In this document: positions 1 to 9,206 of the stretch, piece by piece
Position numbering within the stretch: the stretch's first letter is position 1
How the letters are laid out: each line of letters starts with the position of its first letter
Origin: Pelotomaculum isophthalicicum JI
GTDB lineage: Bacteria > Bacillota > Desulfotomaculia > Desulfotomaculales > Pelotomaculaceae
Assembly (NCBI RefSeq): GCF_029478095.1
Contig: NZ_JAKOAV010000005.1
Location: forward strand, 62,001-126,000
Direction of reading: 5' to 3'
DNA length: 64,000 nucleotides
Position numbers and translations under genes: made by a program
The notes under the pieces: model-generated
Database searches by the model: none
Told to the model about the DNA's origin: nothing
Seen by the model: the letters and a program-made list of their open reading frames with translations, nothing else

Positions 1-1
1 G

Positions 2-316
2 GATATATCCAACGCCGTGCAGACTTGCGCTGAAGGCTATGGTTATTCGGTAGTGCGTGACTTTGTCGGGCATGGAATTGGCAGTAGCCCGCACGAGGAC
101 CCGCAGGTGCCAAATTTTGGCAAGCCCGGAAGAGGCCCCAGACTGAAAGCGGGAATGACATTAGCGATTGAACCGATGATCAATATGGGCACTTATGAAG
201 TGCGGACTCTTTCAAATAACTGGACGGTAGTAACTTTGGACGCAAAGCTTTCAGCTCATTTCGAACATACTATTGCCATTACAGATGACAAACCGGAGAT
301 ACTGACAATATTATGA
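2..316 (+). CDS. map: Methionine aminopeptidase type I, C-terminal part (5' end outside window)
   Basis: This enzyme removes the initiator methionine from nascent proteins in the cytosol. The reading frame is open from base 2, so only the last 104 residues are present. Metal-binding residues are visible: the His of GHGIG, the Glu of AIEPM and the Glu of FEHTIAI, plus the substrate-binding His in SPHEDP. It leads into a KOW protein, infA and rpmJ, the normal order in Clostridia, and is probably co-transcribed with them. The fold is complete at the C-terminus. No oddity seen. Confidence 0.97.
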   Translation, partial: DISNAVQTCAEGYGYSVVRDFVGHGIGSSPHEDPQVPNFGKPGRGPRLKAGMTLAIEPMINMGTYEVRTLSNNWTVVTLDAKLSAHFEHTIAITDDKPEILTIL

Positions 317-387
317 CTAGCAGGCTATCATTAAAGAAAAGTACTGATTGCTGGTAGCTGTTTCTAATGATGAGAGGAAGGAAATGG

Positions 388-735
388 ATGTCTCAGTCAG
401 TGCCTAATAGTGGCAATATCGTCTTAAACCGGATATCCGGCAACCGAAACGCTTTACAGGTCGGGTGCTTGGTTAGCTCGACAAAAGGCCGCGATAGAGG
501 CAGATTCTATCTGGTGATAGGTTGTGAAAATCTATCATCCAGGGTACGCTTGGCAGACGGAGAAGGGCGAAAAGTGGAAAATCCCAAATTTAAAAATATC
601 AAGCACTTAAATATTTATGAAGTTATTGCCGGAGAAGTATCAAGCAAAGCCGAAAACGGGAAAAGGATAACCAACGCGGACATTCGGAAAGAGCTCAAGA
701 GTCTTGTAAAAAACTTTGATAAGTGTTCATTTTAG
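388..735 (+). CDS. KOW-domain RNA-binding protein (L14e/L27e-like)
   Basis: A 115-residue basic protein whose N-terminal third ([16 protein letters not shown]..) is a KOW motif like that of archaeal/eukaryotic L14e. Such a gene commonly sits between map and infA in Firmicutes; its role in ribosome function or RNA binding is inferred, not proven. I chose the ATG at 388 because AGAGGAAGG lies 6-7 bases upstream, although an in-frame ATG exists at 367. The gene ends 25 bases before infA, so the two are likely coupled. Confidence 0.85.
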   Translation: MSQSVPNSGNIVLNRISGNRNALQVGCLVSSTKGRDRGRFYLVIGCENLSSRVRLADGEGRKVENPKFKNIKHLNIYEVIAGEVSSKAENGKRITNADIRKELKSLVKNFDKCSF

Positions 736-760
736 GATAAGGAGGTTGGTCAGATACCTA

Positions 761-979
761 ATGTCAAAGCAAGATGTTATCGAGGCTGAAGGTACTGTCA
801 TTGAACCGTTGCCAAACGCCATGTTCCGTGTGGAACTCCAGAATGGCCATAAAGTGTTGGCGCATGTTTCCGGCAAGATTAGGATGAACTTTATCAGGAT
901 TTTGGCCGGTGACCGGGTGACAGTAGAACTTTCACCTTATGATTTGAATCGCGGGCGAATTATTTATCGATACAAGTAA
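761..979 (+). CDS. infA: Translation initiation factor IF-1
   Basis: Single OB-fold protein of 72 residues, the usual IF-1 length, which occupies the ribosomal A site during initiation. Family-typical stretches are [19 protein letters not shown] near the N-terminus and [16 protein letters not shown] at the end. The start is the ATG at 761 (MSKQDVIE..), preceded by GGAGG at 741-745, a long spacing of about 15 bases. It lies between the KOW gene and rpmJ in the conserved ribosomal operon. Confidence 0.97.
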   Translation: MSKQDVIEAEGTVIEPLPNAMFRVELQNGHKVLAHVSGKIRMNFIRILAGDRVTVELSPYDLNRGRIIYRYK

Positions 980-1040
980 AATCAGAAGTCAGAAGTCAGA
1001 AATCAGAAGTCAGAAGTCAGAAATCAGAAGTCAGAATTAA
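980..1040 (+). repeat. Heptamer array, one arm only (family A)
   Basis: Tandem AGTCAGA/AATCAGA units begin one base after the infA stop codon. Only the forward arm is seen here; no complementary arm follows. Same unit type as the other family A copies in this window. Confidence 0.8.
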
Positions 1041-1047
1041 GAATTAG

Positions 1048-1245
<198 letters not shown>

Positions 1246-1268
1246 TACCAGGAGGTGTTTAATAATTT

Positions 1269-1640
1269 ATGGCACGTATCGCAGGCGTTGACTTGCCAAG
1301 AGATAAACGGGTCGAGATTGCCCTTACTTATATTTTTGGCATTGGTAAGCCCACGTCCCAAAAAATCCTTTCTCAGACGAATGTCAACCCTGATACCAGG
1401 GTAAAGAATTTAACTGAGGATGAAATTAACAGGCTGCGTGAAATTATTGAGAAGAATCACAAAGTGGAAGGCGATTTGCGCCGGGAAATTGCTTTAAACA
1501 TCAAGCGCCTGATTGAAATTGGCTGCTACCGTGGATTAAGGCACCGCCGTGGTATGCCGGTACGGGGACAACGGACTAAAACTAATGCCAGGACCCGTAA
1601 AGGACCGCGTAAGACAGTCGGCGTGCGCAGGAAAAAGTAA
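1269..1640 (+). CDS. rpsM: 30S ribosomal protein S13
   Basis: 123 residues beginning [21 protein letters not shown] and ending in the basic tail [16 protein letters not shown]13 sits in the head of the small subunit, contacts S19 and the P-site tRNA and takes part in the B1 bridges to the large subunit. AGGAGG precedes the ATG. Normally rpsK follows within tens of bases; here 226 bases containing an inverted-repeat element intervene. Confidence 0.98.
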   Translation: MARIAGVDLPRDKRVEIALTYIFGIGKPTSQKILSQTNVNPDTRVKNLTEDEINRLREIIEKNHKVEGDLRREIALNIKRLIEIGCYRGLRHRRGMPVRGQRTKTNARTRKGPRKTVGVRRKK

Positions 1641-1653
1641 CGTGAGTGTTAAG

Positions 1654-1802
1654 TTGGCTCAGTGTGGCGTGGCGCTTACCTGGAGGGCGGTTTTAGGATT
1701 AAGTTGTTAGCTTGGCCGTCCCCGAAATAGGCGGGGCAGCAGCATAGGTGAGCTTAGACGGTCCGGGGGCGAACGCGTTAGCCTGTAGGTAAGCGCTACG
1801 CC
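1654..1802 (+). repeat. GGCGCTTACC hairpin element, full copy (family B)
   Basis: The arms GGCGTGGCGCTTACCT (1666-1681) and AGGTAAGCGCTACGCC (1787-1802) are complementary with one mismatch and enclose about 105 bases of GC-rich sequence. The left flank (TTGGCTCAG..GGAGGGCG) reappears at 45673-45708 and the arm itself at 38295-38337. It splits the rpsM-rpsK pair, which is normally tightly packed. Confidence 0.8.
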
Positions 1803-1866
1803 ATGCGATCTAGCGGATAATCTGAGCAAACTTGACGCATGTAAATAAATTTAAGGAGGTTATTAG

Positions 1867-2256
1867 ATGGCGCGTCGCGTAACCAGGACGAAAAGACGTG
1901 AACGCAAAAATATAGAATCTGGTGTTGCGCATATCAGATCTACTTTTAATAATACCATAGTAACCATAACTGATACCAAGGGTAATGCGATATCCTGGGC
2001 CAGCGCCGGAGGCGTGGGCTTTAAGGGTTCCCGGAAAAGCACTCCGTACGCTGCTCAGCAGGCGGCTGAAAATGCCGCTAAAGAGGCCATGGAGCATGGC
2101 ATGAAAGTTGTGGAAGTTATGGTTAAAGGGCCGGGCGCCGGCCGTGAGGCGGCTATTCGCTCTTTACAGGCGGCTGGGCTGGAAGTTAACTTGATTAAAG
2201 ATGTGACTCCGATTCCTCATAACGGTTGCCGGCCACCCAAGCGCCGGAGAGTATAA
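1867..2256 (+). CDS. rpsK: 30S ribosomal protein S11
   Basis: 129 residues; the stretch [18 protein letters not shown] and the C-terminal end [14 protein letters not shown] are hallmarks of S11, a platform protein of the small subunit next to the mRNA exit channel. AAGGAGG lies eight bases upstream of the ATG. It is followed at 14 bases by rpsD. Confidence 0.98.
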   Translation: MARRVTRTKRRERKNIESGVAHIRSTFNNTIVTITDTKGNAISWASAGGVGFKGSRKSTPYAAQQAAENAAKEAMEHGMKVVEVMVKGPGAGREAAIRSLQAAGLEVNLIKDVTPIPHNGCRPPKRRRV

Positions 2257-2270
2257 GGAGGTGTGACGGT

Positions 2271-2897
2271 ATGGCGAGATATACTGGAGCAGTGTGCCGG
2301 CAATGTCGCCGGGAAGGGCTGAAACTATACCTCAAAGGCGACCGTTGTTACTCGACAAAGTGTGGCGTCGACCGCAGGACCTACGCTCCCGGCCAGCACG
2401 GCCAGGGACGCAAGAAAGTTTCGGAGTATGGCCTGCAATTGAGGGAAAAACAAAAAGCGCGCCGGATATACGGCATTTTGGAAGGCCAGTTTAGACGCTA
2501 CTTTGCGAGAGCCGAGCGGCAGCCGGGTGTCACCGGTGAGAATCTGCTCCGCTTATTGGAAAGACGTCTTGACAATGTTGTCTATCGCCTGGGACTCGGG
2601 GCATCCCGAAACGAAGCCAGGCAGCTTGTGCGCCATGGACATTTTATTGTTAACGGCCGCAAAGTTAATATACCGTCATACTTGCTCCGTGTGGGCGATG
2701 TAATTACCGTCCGGGATAAGAGCAAGGAATCACCCAGAGTGAAAGAACTGCTGGAGCGGGCTGCCGAGCGCACTCCTCCCGCATGGCTTGAATTAGAGGC
2801 AGACCAGGCCATTGCTCGCGTTGTGGCGCTTCCGGCACGGGATCAGATTGACGCTCCCGTTCAGGAGCACCTGATTGTCGAGCTTTACTCCAGGTAG
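2271..2897 (+). CDS. rpsD: 30S ribosomal protein S4
   Basis: 208 residues. S4 nucleates assembly of the small subunit and in many bacteria also represses its own operon. The N-terminus has four cysteines (C9, C12, C26, C31), the zinc-binding form; the S4 RNA-binding domain follows ([12 protein letters not shown]..). The start is the ATG at 2271, preceded by AAGGAGG at 2255-2261, rather than an upstream in-frame start inside rpsK. Confidence 0.98.
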   Translation: MARYTGAVCRQCRREGLKLYLKGDRCYSTKCGVDRRTYAPGQHGQGRKKVSEYGLQLREKQKARRIYGILEGQFRRYFARAERQPGVTGENLLRLLERRLDNVVYRLGLGASRNEARQLVRHGHFIVNGRKVNIPSYLLRVGDVITVRDKSKESPRVKELLERAAERTPPAWLELEADQAIARVVALPARDQIDAPVQEHLIVELYSR

Positions 2898-2945
2898 GCC
2901 ATTAGGGTTGTTGATTGCGTGACCCGCCAAAGGAGGGAAACGTCC

Positions 2946-3893
2946 GTGCTTGAAATTGAAAAACCGAAAATTGAAGTTGTAGAAATGAGCGACGATTACA
3001 CTTACGGCAAGTTTACGGTGGAGCCGCTGGAAAGAGGCTACGGCATTACTCTCGGGAATTCCCTGCGCCGCATCCTGCTTTCCTCACTGCCGGGCGCAGC
3101 TGTCACTTCGGTAAAGATTAACGGAGTGCTGCATGAATTTTCAACCATACCGGGAGTGGTGGAAGACGTTACAGATATTATTTTGAACCTTAAGAGTCTC
3201 AGCCTGAAACTCCACAACGATGAGGAAAAGATCCTGCGCATTGAGTCTGAAGCCGCTGGTGTAGTAAGGGCCGGAGATATTATCTACGACTCTGACGTGG
3301 AAATATTAAACCCTGAGCTCACCATAGCCACTCTGTCGGGCAATGCCAATCTGTCCATGGAGATCACCGTTTCCAAAGGACGGGGTTATGTCTCCGCGGA
3401 GCGCAATAAAAAGAATGAACATATTATCGGTGTGATTCCGGTAGATTCAGTTTTTACACCGGTGCGCAAGGTCAATTATAATGTGGAAAACACCCGGGTC
3501 GGCCAAATTACGGACTACGATAAACTGACAATTGAAGTTTGGACCGACGGGAGCATCAGGCCTGACGAAGCAATCAGCCTTTCAGCCAAGATCATGAGCG
3601 AACATTTACGCTTATTTATTGGGTTGACTGAGACGGTCAGCGACGTGGAGATCATGGTGGAGAAGGAAGAGGAACAAAAAGATAAAATCCTGGAAATGAC
3701 CATTGAAGAATTGGATTTATCCGTGCGCTCCTACAACTGCTTGAAGCGGGCTGGAATTAACACGGTTGAGGAGTTAATCCAGCGCAATGAAGACGATATG
3801 ATGAAAGTAAGAAATCTAGGGAAAAAATCCCTGGAGGAAGTAGTTAATAAATTACGCGAACTGGGCCTATTGCTGAGAAAGAACGATGAGTAA
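2946..3893 (+). CDS. rpoA: DNA-directed RNA polymerase subunit alpha
   Basis: 315 residues. The N-terminal domain ([17 protein letters not shown].., the dimerization region) scaffolds the polymerase; a linker rich in Glu/Lys near residues 235-250 leads to the C-terminal domain ([19 protein letters not shown]..) that contacts UP elements and activators. I chose the GTG at 2946 because AAAGGAGGG lies eight bases upstream and translation then begins [10 protein letters not shown] as usual for the family. rplQ follows at 15 bases. Confidence 0.98.
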   Translation: MLEIEKPKIEVVEMSDDYTYGKFTVEPLERGYGITLGNSLRRILLSSLPGAAVTSVKINGVLHEFSTIPGVVEDVTDIILNLKSLSLKLHNDEEKILRIESEAAGVVRAGDIIYDSDVEILNPELTIATLSGNANLSMEITVSKGRGYVSAERNKKNEHIIGVIPVDSVFTPVRKVNYNVENTRVGQITDYDKLTIEVWTDGSIRPDEAISLSAKIMSEHLRLFIGLTETVSDVEIMVEKEEEQKDKILEMTIEELDLSVRSYNCLKRAGINTVEELIQRNEDDMMKVRNLGKKSLEEVVNKLRELGLLLRKNDE

Positions 3894-3908
3894 GGGAGGG
3901 ATCTGAGA

Positions 3909-4247
3909 GTGGGCTATCAGAAATTAGGAAGAAACACCGGCCACAGAAAGGCTATGCTAAGAAACCTGGTCACATCCCTCTTCCGGGACGAACGAATTAA
4001 TACTACTGAAGCCAGGGCTAAAGAAGTGAAAAGCATCGCCGAGAGACTGGTTACCACCGCCAAGCAGAACGACCTTGCAGCCAGGCGCCAAGCGCTGGCG
4101 TATCTCTATGAAGAAGATGTGGTGCGTAAACTGTTTGACAAGATCGCGCCTAAGTATGCTGACCGTCCGGGCGGCTACACCAGGATTGTCAAAGTTGGCT
4201 ACCGCCGGGGCGATGCCGCTAAAGCAGTTATTCTGGAACTAATCTGA
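3909..4247 (+). CDS. rplQ: 50S ribosomal protein L17
   Basis: 112 residues starting at GTG 3909 ([20 protein letters not shown]..) with AGGGAGG upstream. L17 lies near the peptide exit tunnel of the large subunit. It closes the alpha operon; the ECF transporter genes begin five bases after its stop, an arrangement common in Firmicutes that ties expression of the transporter module to the ribosomal operon. Confidence 0.98.
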   Translation: MGYQKLGRNTGHRKAMLRNLVTSLFRDERINTTEARAKEVKSIAERLVTTAKQNDLAARRQALAYLYEEDVVRKLFDKIAPKYADRPGGYTRIVKVGYRRGDAAKAVILELI

Positions 4248-4252
4248 TTTAA

Positions 4253-5140
4253 ATGCTCATTAATAATTTACCTGATAAACAAACGGTGCGCGGCCGCTCC
4301 CTTGATGGTCAAGTATATATCAAGGTTAGAGGCCTCACATATTTGTACAACCGTGGCGGGCTGTCAGAGCAGGTGGCTTTGGCCGGAGTGGATCTGGATG
4401 TAAGAAAAGGCGAATTCCTTGCTCTGGTCGGCCCCAACGGGTCGGGGAAGTCAACCCTGGCCAGACATTTCAACGCCCTGCTCACACCTTCTGAAGGCAC
4501 AGTCCTGGTAGATGGTATGGACACCCGCGAGCCTGATAAAATATGGGATATCCGGCAAAGGGTCGGGATGGTTTTTCAGAATCCTGACAATCAGATTGTC
4601 AGCTCGCTTGTGGAGGAGGATGTAGCCTTCGGAGCGGAAAACCTGGGGCTGCCCCCGGCGGAGGTCCGGGCCAGAGTAAATGAAGCCTTGGCTTTAACCG
4701 GGCTTTCAGAATACCGGAACCATGCGCCGCATCTTCTTTCCGGCGGCCAAAAACAGCGGCTGGCTATTGCCGGTGTGCTGGCAATGCGTCCGGACTGCCT
4801 GGTCCTTGACGAGCCAAGTTCCATGCTTGACCCGGCCGGCCGCAGGGAACTTATGGATATATTGACCCGTTTAAACCGTTCCCGTGGCGTCACTGTGGTT
4901 CTAGTTACTCATTATATGGAAGAAGCCGTCGTGGCGGATAAAGTAATGCTCATGTCCTCCGGCAGGTCTGTGTTAGTAGGACCCCCGTCCGAGGTATTCG
5001 CAGATGAACAACTACTGCAAAGTGTAGGATTAGAACTGCCGGTTGCGGCTAAAATTGCCCATCGCCTGAGAAGGCGGGGCTTTTTAGTGCCCGGTGATAT
5101 TCTCACTGTTAAGGACATGGTGTCGTACCTATGCCGGTAA
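4253..5140 (+). CDS. ecfA1: ECF transporter ATP-binding subunit A1
   Basis: ATPase of the energy-coupling-factor module, which drives uptake of vitamins or metals by interchangeable S components. Seen: Walker A GPNGSGKST at residues 60-68, Q-loop FQNPDNQ, signature LSGGQKQR, Walker B CLVLDEP, and H-loop VTHYM. At 295 residues it has an N-terminal extension of about 20 residues over typical EcfA proteins, and no good ribosome-binding site precedes ATG 4253, so coupling to rplQ or a later start is possible. The end overlaps ecfA2 by 10 bases. Confidence 0.94.
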   Translation: MLINNLPDKQTVRGRSLDGQVYIKVRGLTYLYNRGGLSEQVALAGVDLDVRKGEFLALVGPNGSGKSTLARHFNALLTPSEGTVLVDGMDTREPDKIWDIRQRVGMVFQNPDNQIVSSLVEEDVAFGAENLGLPPAEVRARVNEALALTGLSEYRNHAPHLLSGGQKQRLAIAGVLAMRPDCLVLDEPSSMLDPAGRRELMDILTRLNRSRGVTVVLVTHYMEEAVVADKVMLMSSGRSVLVGPPSEVFADEQLLQSVGLELPVAAKIAHRLRRRGFLVPGDILTVKDMVSYLCR

Positions 5141-5979
5141 TCGAAGTTGAAAACCTTACCCATATTTACGCCCGGGGCACACCTTTTGAAGTGACCTCGT
5201 TGGATAATGTGTCACTGGAAATACAAAGAGGCGAGTTTTACGCGCTAGTCGGAGCGACCGGTTCCGGTAAATCCACCCTGGTTCAGCATTTTAACGGCAT
5301 CCTGGCGCCTACCGGTGGGAAAGTGTGGGTATGCGGCATGGATGTTTCCAACAAAAGATTGCGCCAGGAACTCTGGCGCAGGGTGGGATTGGTTTTCCAA
5401 CAGCCCGAGCACCAGCTTTTTGAGGAGACTGTTTTTGACGATGTGGCTTTTGGCCCAAGGAATTTGGGTTTGAACGCTGCAGAAGTCAGGGAGCGGGTTA
5501 TTGACGCCTTGGGACTCGTTGGCCTGGACCCGGATGAAGTGGGGCAAATATCCCCGTTCCGTCTGAGCGGGGGGTTGCGCAGGAAGGCGGCAATTGCCGG
5601 CGTACTGGCCCTTCGCCCGGAGGTGTTGGCGCTTGATGAGCCGGCTGCCGGCTTGGACCCGGTGAGCAGGCGGCAGTTGATGGAACGTATTGACCGCCTC
5701 CGGATGGAGCGGGGCACAACAGTTTTGCTTGTTACCCACAGCATGGAGGAGGTCGCTCTGTGGGCAGACCGGGTTGCTGTTCTTCATAAAGGCCGCTTGG
5801 CCATGGAGGCGGCGCCGCGGGATGTTTTCAACAGGGCTGAAGAACTCCGTGCTCTAGGGCTGGATGTCCCGGCGGCTGTGGAACTGATGCTTTGTCTGCA
5901 AGCCCGTGGGCTCCCTGTGCGCGCTGATATTCTAACAACTGATGAAGCGGTTGGGGAAATTGCCAAAATACTGAAATGA
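5131..5979 (+). CDS. ecfA2: ECF transporter ATP-binding subunit A2
   Basis: Second ATPase of the ECF module, 282 residues, expected to form a heterodimer with EcfA1. Seen: Walker A GATGSGKST (41-49), Q-loop FQQPEHQ, Walker B VLALDEP and switch His in VTHSM. The signature motif reads LSGGLRRK rather than the more usual LSGGQxRR; the Gln-to-Leu change is a small departure at an ATP-contacting motif. It overlaps ecfA1 by 10 bases, suggesting translational coupling, and ecfT follows at 12 bases. Confidence 0.94.
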   Translation: MPVIEVENLTHIYARGTPFEVTSLDNVSLEIQRGEFYALVGATGSGKSTLVQHFNGILAPTGGKVWVCGMDVSNKRLRQELWRRVGLVFQQPEHQLFEETVFDDVAFGPRNLGLNAAEVRERVIDALGLVGLDPDEVGQISPFRLSGGLRRKAAIAGVLALRPEVLALDEPAAGLDPVSRRQLMERIDRLRMERGTTVLLVTHSMEEVALWADRVAVLHKGRLAMEAAPRDVFNRAEELRALGLDVPAAVELMLCLQARGLPVRADILTTDEAVGEIAKILK

Positions 5980-5991
5980 GGCAACCTGGTT

Positions 5992-6789
5992 ATGATTAAC
6001 GTTGTAACTATTGGTCAGTTTGTTCCGGGCGACTCATTGTTACACCGCCTCGATCCACGAACAAAAATTATCTGTGTAATCGCAACGGCAATCGCGGTAT
6101 TCGTCGTCGTTAAATGGTATGAGTTTGTTCTGTTGTCGGGATTTGTTTTTTTATCCATGATTCTAACGGGGATTCCCGCAAGATTGTTTTTAAAGGGCTT
6201 GTTTTCAATCTGGCTGCTGTTGGTTGTTACTTTTTTGCTGCAAGCACTGTTGACGCCTGGTGAAGTTTTGTTCGGACTAGGATTTTTGAAAGTTACCAGG
6301 GAAGGACTGATGGGGGGCGGCCAGATTTTTGTAAGACTGGCCTTGCTGATCTTAATCGCTTTCTTGCTTACTCTGACTACTTCACCGGTAAACCTCACCG
6401 CCGGGCTGGAAAGTATTCTCGCCCCGCTGAAACGTGTCGGGGTGCCTACCCATGAATTAGCCATGATGATGACTATAGCCCTGCGTTTTGTTCCTACACT
6501 CCTAAATGAAGCTGATAAGGTTACTAAAGCTCAAAGGTCCCGGGGCGCCGGGTTTAGCTCCGGTGGGACGATGAGCCGGGTAAAAGGTTTATTGCCGTTG
6601 TTTGTGCCGCTTATCGCCGGGGCGTTGCGTAGCGCGGAAGAGCTTGCCGTAGCTATGGAGTCGCGTTGCTACCGGGGCGGAGCCAACCGTACAAGGATGA
6701 AAAGCATGGCGCTGGGAGTACCCGATTATGTGACGATGAGCATAACGTTCGCGGTGCTTGCTTTATCCGTCTGGTTGAGATATACATAA
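5992..6789 (+). CDS. ecfT: ECF transporter transmembrane subunit T
   Basis: 265-residue integral membrane protein with several hydrophobic segments (for example near residues 25-60, 70-90 and 110-130). The coupling helices that dock onto the ATPases carry the family motifs QRSRGAG and ESRCYRGG. It links the ATPase pair to S components; no S-component gene is in the window, so the module probably serves several substrates encoded elsewhere. Confidence 0.94.
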   Translation: MINVVTIGQFVPGDSLLHRLDPRTKIICVIATAIAVFVVVKWYEFVLLSGFVFLSMILTGIPARLFLKGLFSIWLLLVVTFLLQALLTPGEVLFGLGFLKVTREGLMGGGQIFVRLALLILIAFLLTLTTSPVNLTAGLESILAPLKRVGVPTHELAMMMTIALRFVPTLLNEADKVTKAQRSRGAGFSSGGTMSRVKGLLPLFVPLIAGALRSAEELAVAMESRCYRGGANRTRMKSMALGVPDYVTMSITFAVLALSVWLRYT

Positions 6790-6844
6790 GCAGGGTGAAC
6801 GTTCAAGCAAACGTATTCACTGTAATTGTTAATCTGAGGGTGTT

Positions 6845-7603
6845 ATGTGCAACATTAAAGTAACGATAGCTTACGACGGCACCAATTACCATGGATTCCA
6901 GGAGCAGCGCGGTACAAGATTCACGACTGTACAGGGTGTTCTGGAGGAGCGGTTGTTCCGGTTGGCTAAAGTGCCGGTTCAGGTTGTCGGCGCCGGAAGG
7001 ACAGACGCCGGGGTGCACGCGCGCGGGCAAGTAATCAGTTTTGCGGCAACTGACTGGCCTGTGCCGGTGGAGCGGACCGTTTATGCTTTAAATAGTTTGC
7101 TGCCGCGGGATATTGTGGCTTTAAAAGCAGAGGAAGTGCCCGCGTCGTTTCATGCGCGTTTTTCAGCCACCGCCAAAACATATCGCTACACGGTTTACAA
7201 CGGAAAATGGCATTCGCCTTTCCACCGGTTATACAGTTACCATGTTCCCAAACAGCTGGACTTAAACGCCATGCGGGAGGCCGCCCGCTATCTGGAGGGG
7301 AGGCATGACTTCAGCGCGTTTCGCGCTTTGGGTACGCCGGTTAAAACAACAGTGCGCACGCTTTACCAGGCACGGGTGGCAAGCGAAGGCGATCTTTTAT
7401 ACATAATGCTGCGGGCTGAAGGATTCCTTTATCATATGGCCCGTATGATTTCCGGCACGTTGCTCCGGGTGGGTCTGGGAAAATTGCCGGTATGTGAAGT
7501 TGCCGGCATTCTGGCGAGCCGGGACAGCCTGAAAGGCGGTCCCACAATCCCGGCGAGAGGCCTTTGTTTGGAAAAAGTAGAGTATGGCGGCGAAAACCAT
7601 TAA
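6845..7603 (+). CDS. truA: tRNA pseudouridine(38-40) synthase
   Basis: 252 residues. TruA isomerizes uridines 38-40 in the anticodon arm of many tRNAs. The catalytic Asp is D54 within GAGRTDAGVHA; the C-terminal part carries FLYHMARMISG, another conserved TruA stretch. The ATG at 6845 is preceded by GAGGG. It sits between the ECF genes and rplM, the usual Firmicute arrangement. Confidence 0.97.
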   Translation: MCNIKVTIAYDGTNYHGFQEQRGTRFTTVQGVLEERLFRLAKVPVQVVGAGRTDAGVHARGQVISFAATDWPVPVERTVYALNSLLPRDIVALKAEEVPASFHARFSATAKTYRYTVYNGKWHSPFHRLYSYHVPKQLDLNAMREAARYLEGRHDFSAFRALGTPVKTTVRTLYQARVASEGDLLYIMLRAEGFLYHMARMISGTLLRVGLGKLPVCEVAGILASRDSLKGGPTIPARGLCLEKVEYGGENH

Positions 7604-7673
7604 TTTGCGAAACTCATGCCGCAACCATGGTATTATATATGTTAGTTATCTGTCAGTTTTGACCTCGTTTAAC

Positions 7674-7702
7674 TTGACACTGGAAATGCTTTATGCTATA
7701 TT
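7674..7702 (+). promoter_or_regulatory. Sigma-A promoter of rplM-rpsI
   Basis: TTGACA (7674-7679), a 17-base spacer and TATATT (7697-7702) with TGC immediately before the -10, so an extended -10. It is correctly placed before the L13 leader and rplM, and gives this operon its own start separate from truA. Confidence 0.85.
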
Positions 7703-7712
7703 GTAATACGTG

Positions 7713-7798
7713 GTTTTTTGACGGTTCATAGCCCCGGCTGTTGAAAAACGGGAAAGTTTGCTTTATTTCTTTTGCCTTATTTTGAGGAGGGAATTTTA
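7713..7798 (+). ncRNA. Candidate ribosomal protein L13 leader
   Basis: The transcribed region between the promoter and rplM contains GTTTTTTGACGG (7713-7724) facing CCGGCTGTTGAAAAAC (7734-7749), which can pair as a stem with internal loop. A structured L13 leader is known upstream of rplM in Firmicutes and is thought to bind excess L13; position and pairing fit, but I could not compare it with the family model. Confidence 0.55.
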
Positions 7799-8230
7799 AT
7801 GAAGAGTTACATGGCTAAACCTCTTGAGATAAAAGAACGCAAATGGTATACTCTGGACGCTGAAGGCAAGGTTCTCGGCAGACTGGCCGTTGAAGCGGCA
7901 CGGATATTACGCGGGAAACATAAACCCGACTTTACTCCGCATGTCGATACCGGTGATTTTGTCATAGTGATCAATGCTGATAAAATTGTATTGACCGGCA
8001 ATAAACTTGCAAATAAAAAATACATAAGGCACTCCGGCTACCCCGGCGGCCTGAAAGAAGTCAGTTATAGCACCTTGATGAAAACGAGACCTGAACTAGC
8101 GGTGGAAAAAGCCATCAAGGGGATGCTGCCTCATAACAGGTTGGGCGCGGATATGGGCAGGAAGCTTAAAGTATATAAAGGTCCTGAGCATCCTCACCAA
8201 GCGCAAAAGCCCGAAGCCTGGCAGATGTAA
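7799..8230 (+). CDS. rplM: 50S ribosomal protein L13
   Basis: 143 residues with the family start ..[19 protein letters not shown] and the conserved [11 protein letters not shown] near the C-terminus. L13 is an early assembly protein of the large subunit. The start is the ATG at 7799, with GAGGAGGG eight bases upstream; an in-frame start 27 bases earlier lacks such a site. rpsI follows at 22 bases. Confidence 0.98.
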   Translation: MKSYMAKPLEIKERKWYTLDAEGKVLGRLAVEAARILRGKHKPDFTPHVDTGDFVIVINADKIVLTGNKLANKKYIRHSGYPGGLKEVSYSTLMKTRPELAVEKAIKGMLPHNRLGADMGRKLKVYKGPEHPHQAQKPEAWQM

Positions 8231-8252
8231 CAGGGAAGGAGGAACCGACAAA

Positions 8253-8645
8253 ATGGCTCAAGTGATGTTTTACGGTACCGGACGGAGGAAAAACGCAATA
8301 GCCAGGGTGTTTTTACTGCCTGGTGAAGGTAATGTGACTATTAATAAAAGACCTTTAAACGAATATTTCGGCCGGAGAACCCTGGAGATGATCGTTCGCC
8401 AGCCGATTGAACTGATTGGCGCGGCCGGGCGGTTTGATATTCAAGCCAAGGTCTTAGGCGGCGGTATCAGTGGCCAGGCGGGAGCGATAAAAATGGGTAT
8501 TGCCCGTGCGCTCGTTCAGGCAGATCCCAATCTTCGTCCCATGTTAAAGAAAGCCGGTTTTTTAACCAGAGATCCGCGGATGAAAGAACGCAGGAAATAC
8601 GGCTTGAAAAAAGCCCGCCGTGCGCCTCAATTTTCGAAACGTTAA
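8253..8645 (+). CDS. rpsI: 30S ribosomal protein S9
   Basis: 130 residues; the N-terminal [13 protein letters not shown] and the C-terminal tail ending QFSKR, which reaches the P-site tRNA, are diagnostic. AAGGAGG lies upstream. It is the last gene of the L13 operon and is followed by a hairpin terminator at 8696-8722. Confidence 0.98.
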   Translation: MAQVMFYGTGRRKNAIARVFLLPGEGNVTINKRPLNEYFGRRTLEMIVRQPIELIGAAGRFDIQAKVLGGGISGQAGAIKMGIARALVQADPNLRPMLKKAGFLTRDPRMKERRKYGLKKARRAPQFSKR

Positions 8646-8695
8646 ATACAATTCGTGTATATTTTGCTATATAGAAATAGAATTTATAGTCTGCG

Positions 8696-8722
8696 AAAAA
8701 GGAAGGGGAACCCTTCCTTTTT
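8696..8722 (+). terminator. Rho-independent terminator after rpsI
   Basis: GGAAGGG (8701-8707), loop GAA, CCCTTCC (8711-8717), flanked by AAAAA and TTTTT that extend the stem. It is symmetrical and could act in both directions. Confidence 0.85.
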
Positions 8723-8818
8723 CATCTGGGATATCGTGATTTTCAAAAATTGTGAACAGGTGAATTCGTTCTTGCTTAGGAACGACAAAGTTATGTGTCG
8801 CCTTGTTGAAATATGACC

Positions 8819-9049
8819 GTGTTCGAAAAATATTTGGGGTAGTCGGACCGGGGTTATCCTTCGCTCTCTCCGCAATTTTCATGCAGCTTAAATAACATCG
8901 TTTTATCAACCGCTGCGACAGACTGCCATAAGCTGCCTACGCGTCTATTTGAGCTTTTCTGCATGCCTGCACGCGCTATAAACCGCACCCAGTGCTCCGC
9001 GCCGCTTCGGATAAACACCCGGTCCGGCAAGTCAAGCCTTTTCGAACAC
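8819..9049 (+). repeat. 231-bp element with long imperfect terminal inverted repeats
   Basis: The left end GTGTTCGAAAA (8819-8829) matches the complement of TTTTCGAACAC at the right end (9039-9049). Inside these, CGGACCGGGGTTATCC (8844-8859) pairs with GGATAAACACCCGGTCCGG (9009-9027). The interior has no convincing gene; the open frame on the minus strand at 8667-8909 straddles the left end and is not credible. The region 8646-9206 is otherwise non-coding. Possibly a miniature transposable element; origin unknown. Confidence 0.6.
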
Positions 9050-9056
9050 TACTGTT

Positions 9057-9082
9057 GAAATAGGTGAGTGCCTATTTCTTTT
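9057..9082 (+). terminator. Terminator-like hairpin upstream of amj
   Basis: GAAATAGG (9057-9064), loop TGAGTG, CCTATTTC (9071-9078), then TTTT. AT-rich stem with a short T run, so weak; it could stop read-through before the amj promoter. Confidence 0.5.
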
Positions 9083-9135
9083 CACCTCATAAAAAAACAA
9101 TTGTAAACCTCAAAACGACACGCCATAAGGTCGGA

Positions 9136-9165
9136 TTGATTATATTCTATTTATTATGTTATGAT
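9136..9165 (+). promoter_or_regulatory. Candidate promoter of amj
   Basis: TTGATT (9136-9141), 18-base spacer, TATGAT (9160-9165), about 40 bases before the start codon. Confidence 0.5.
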
Positions 9166-9206
9166 GTAATAAGTTACCAGTTTCCGAAATGACCTTGGAG
9201 GCTCAA

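Noticed and set aside
8667-8909. 80-codon minus-strand frame in the rpsI-amj gap
   Set aside because: Crosses the rpsI terminator and the left arm of the inverted-repeat element; no ribosome-binding site or recognisable domain.
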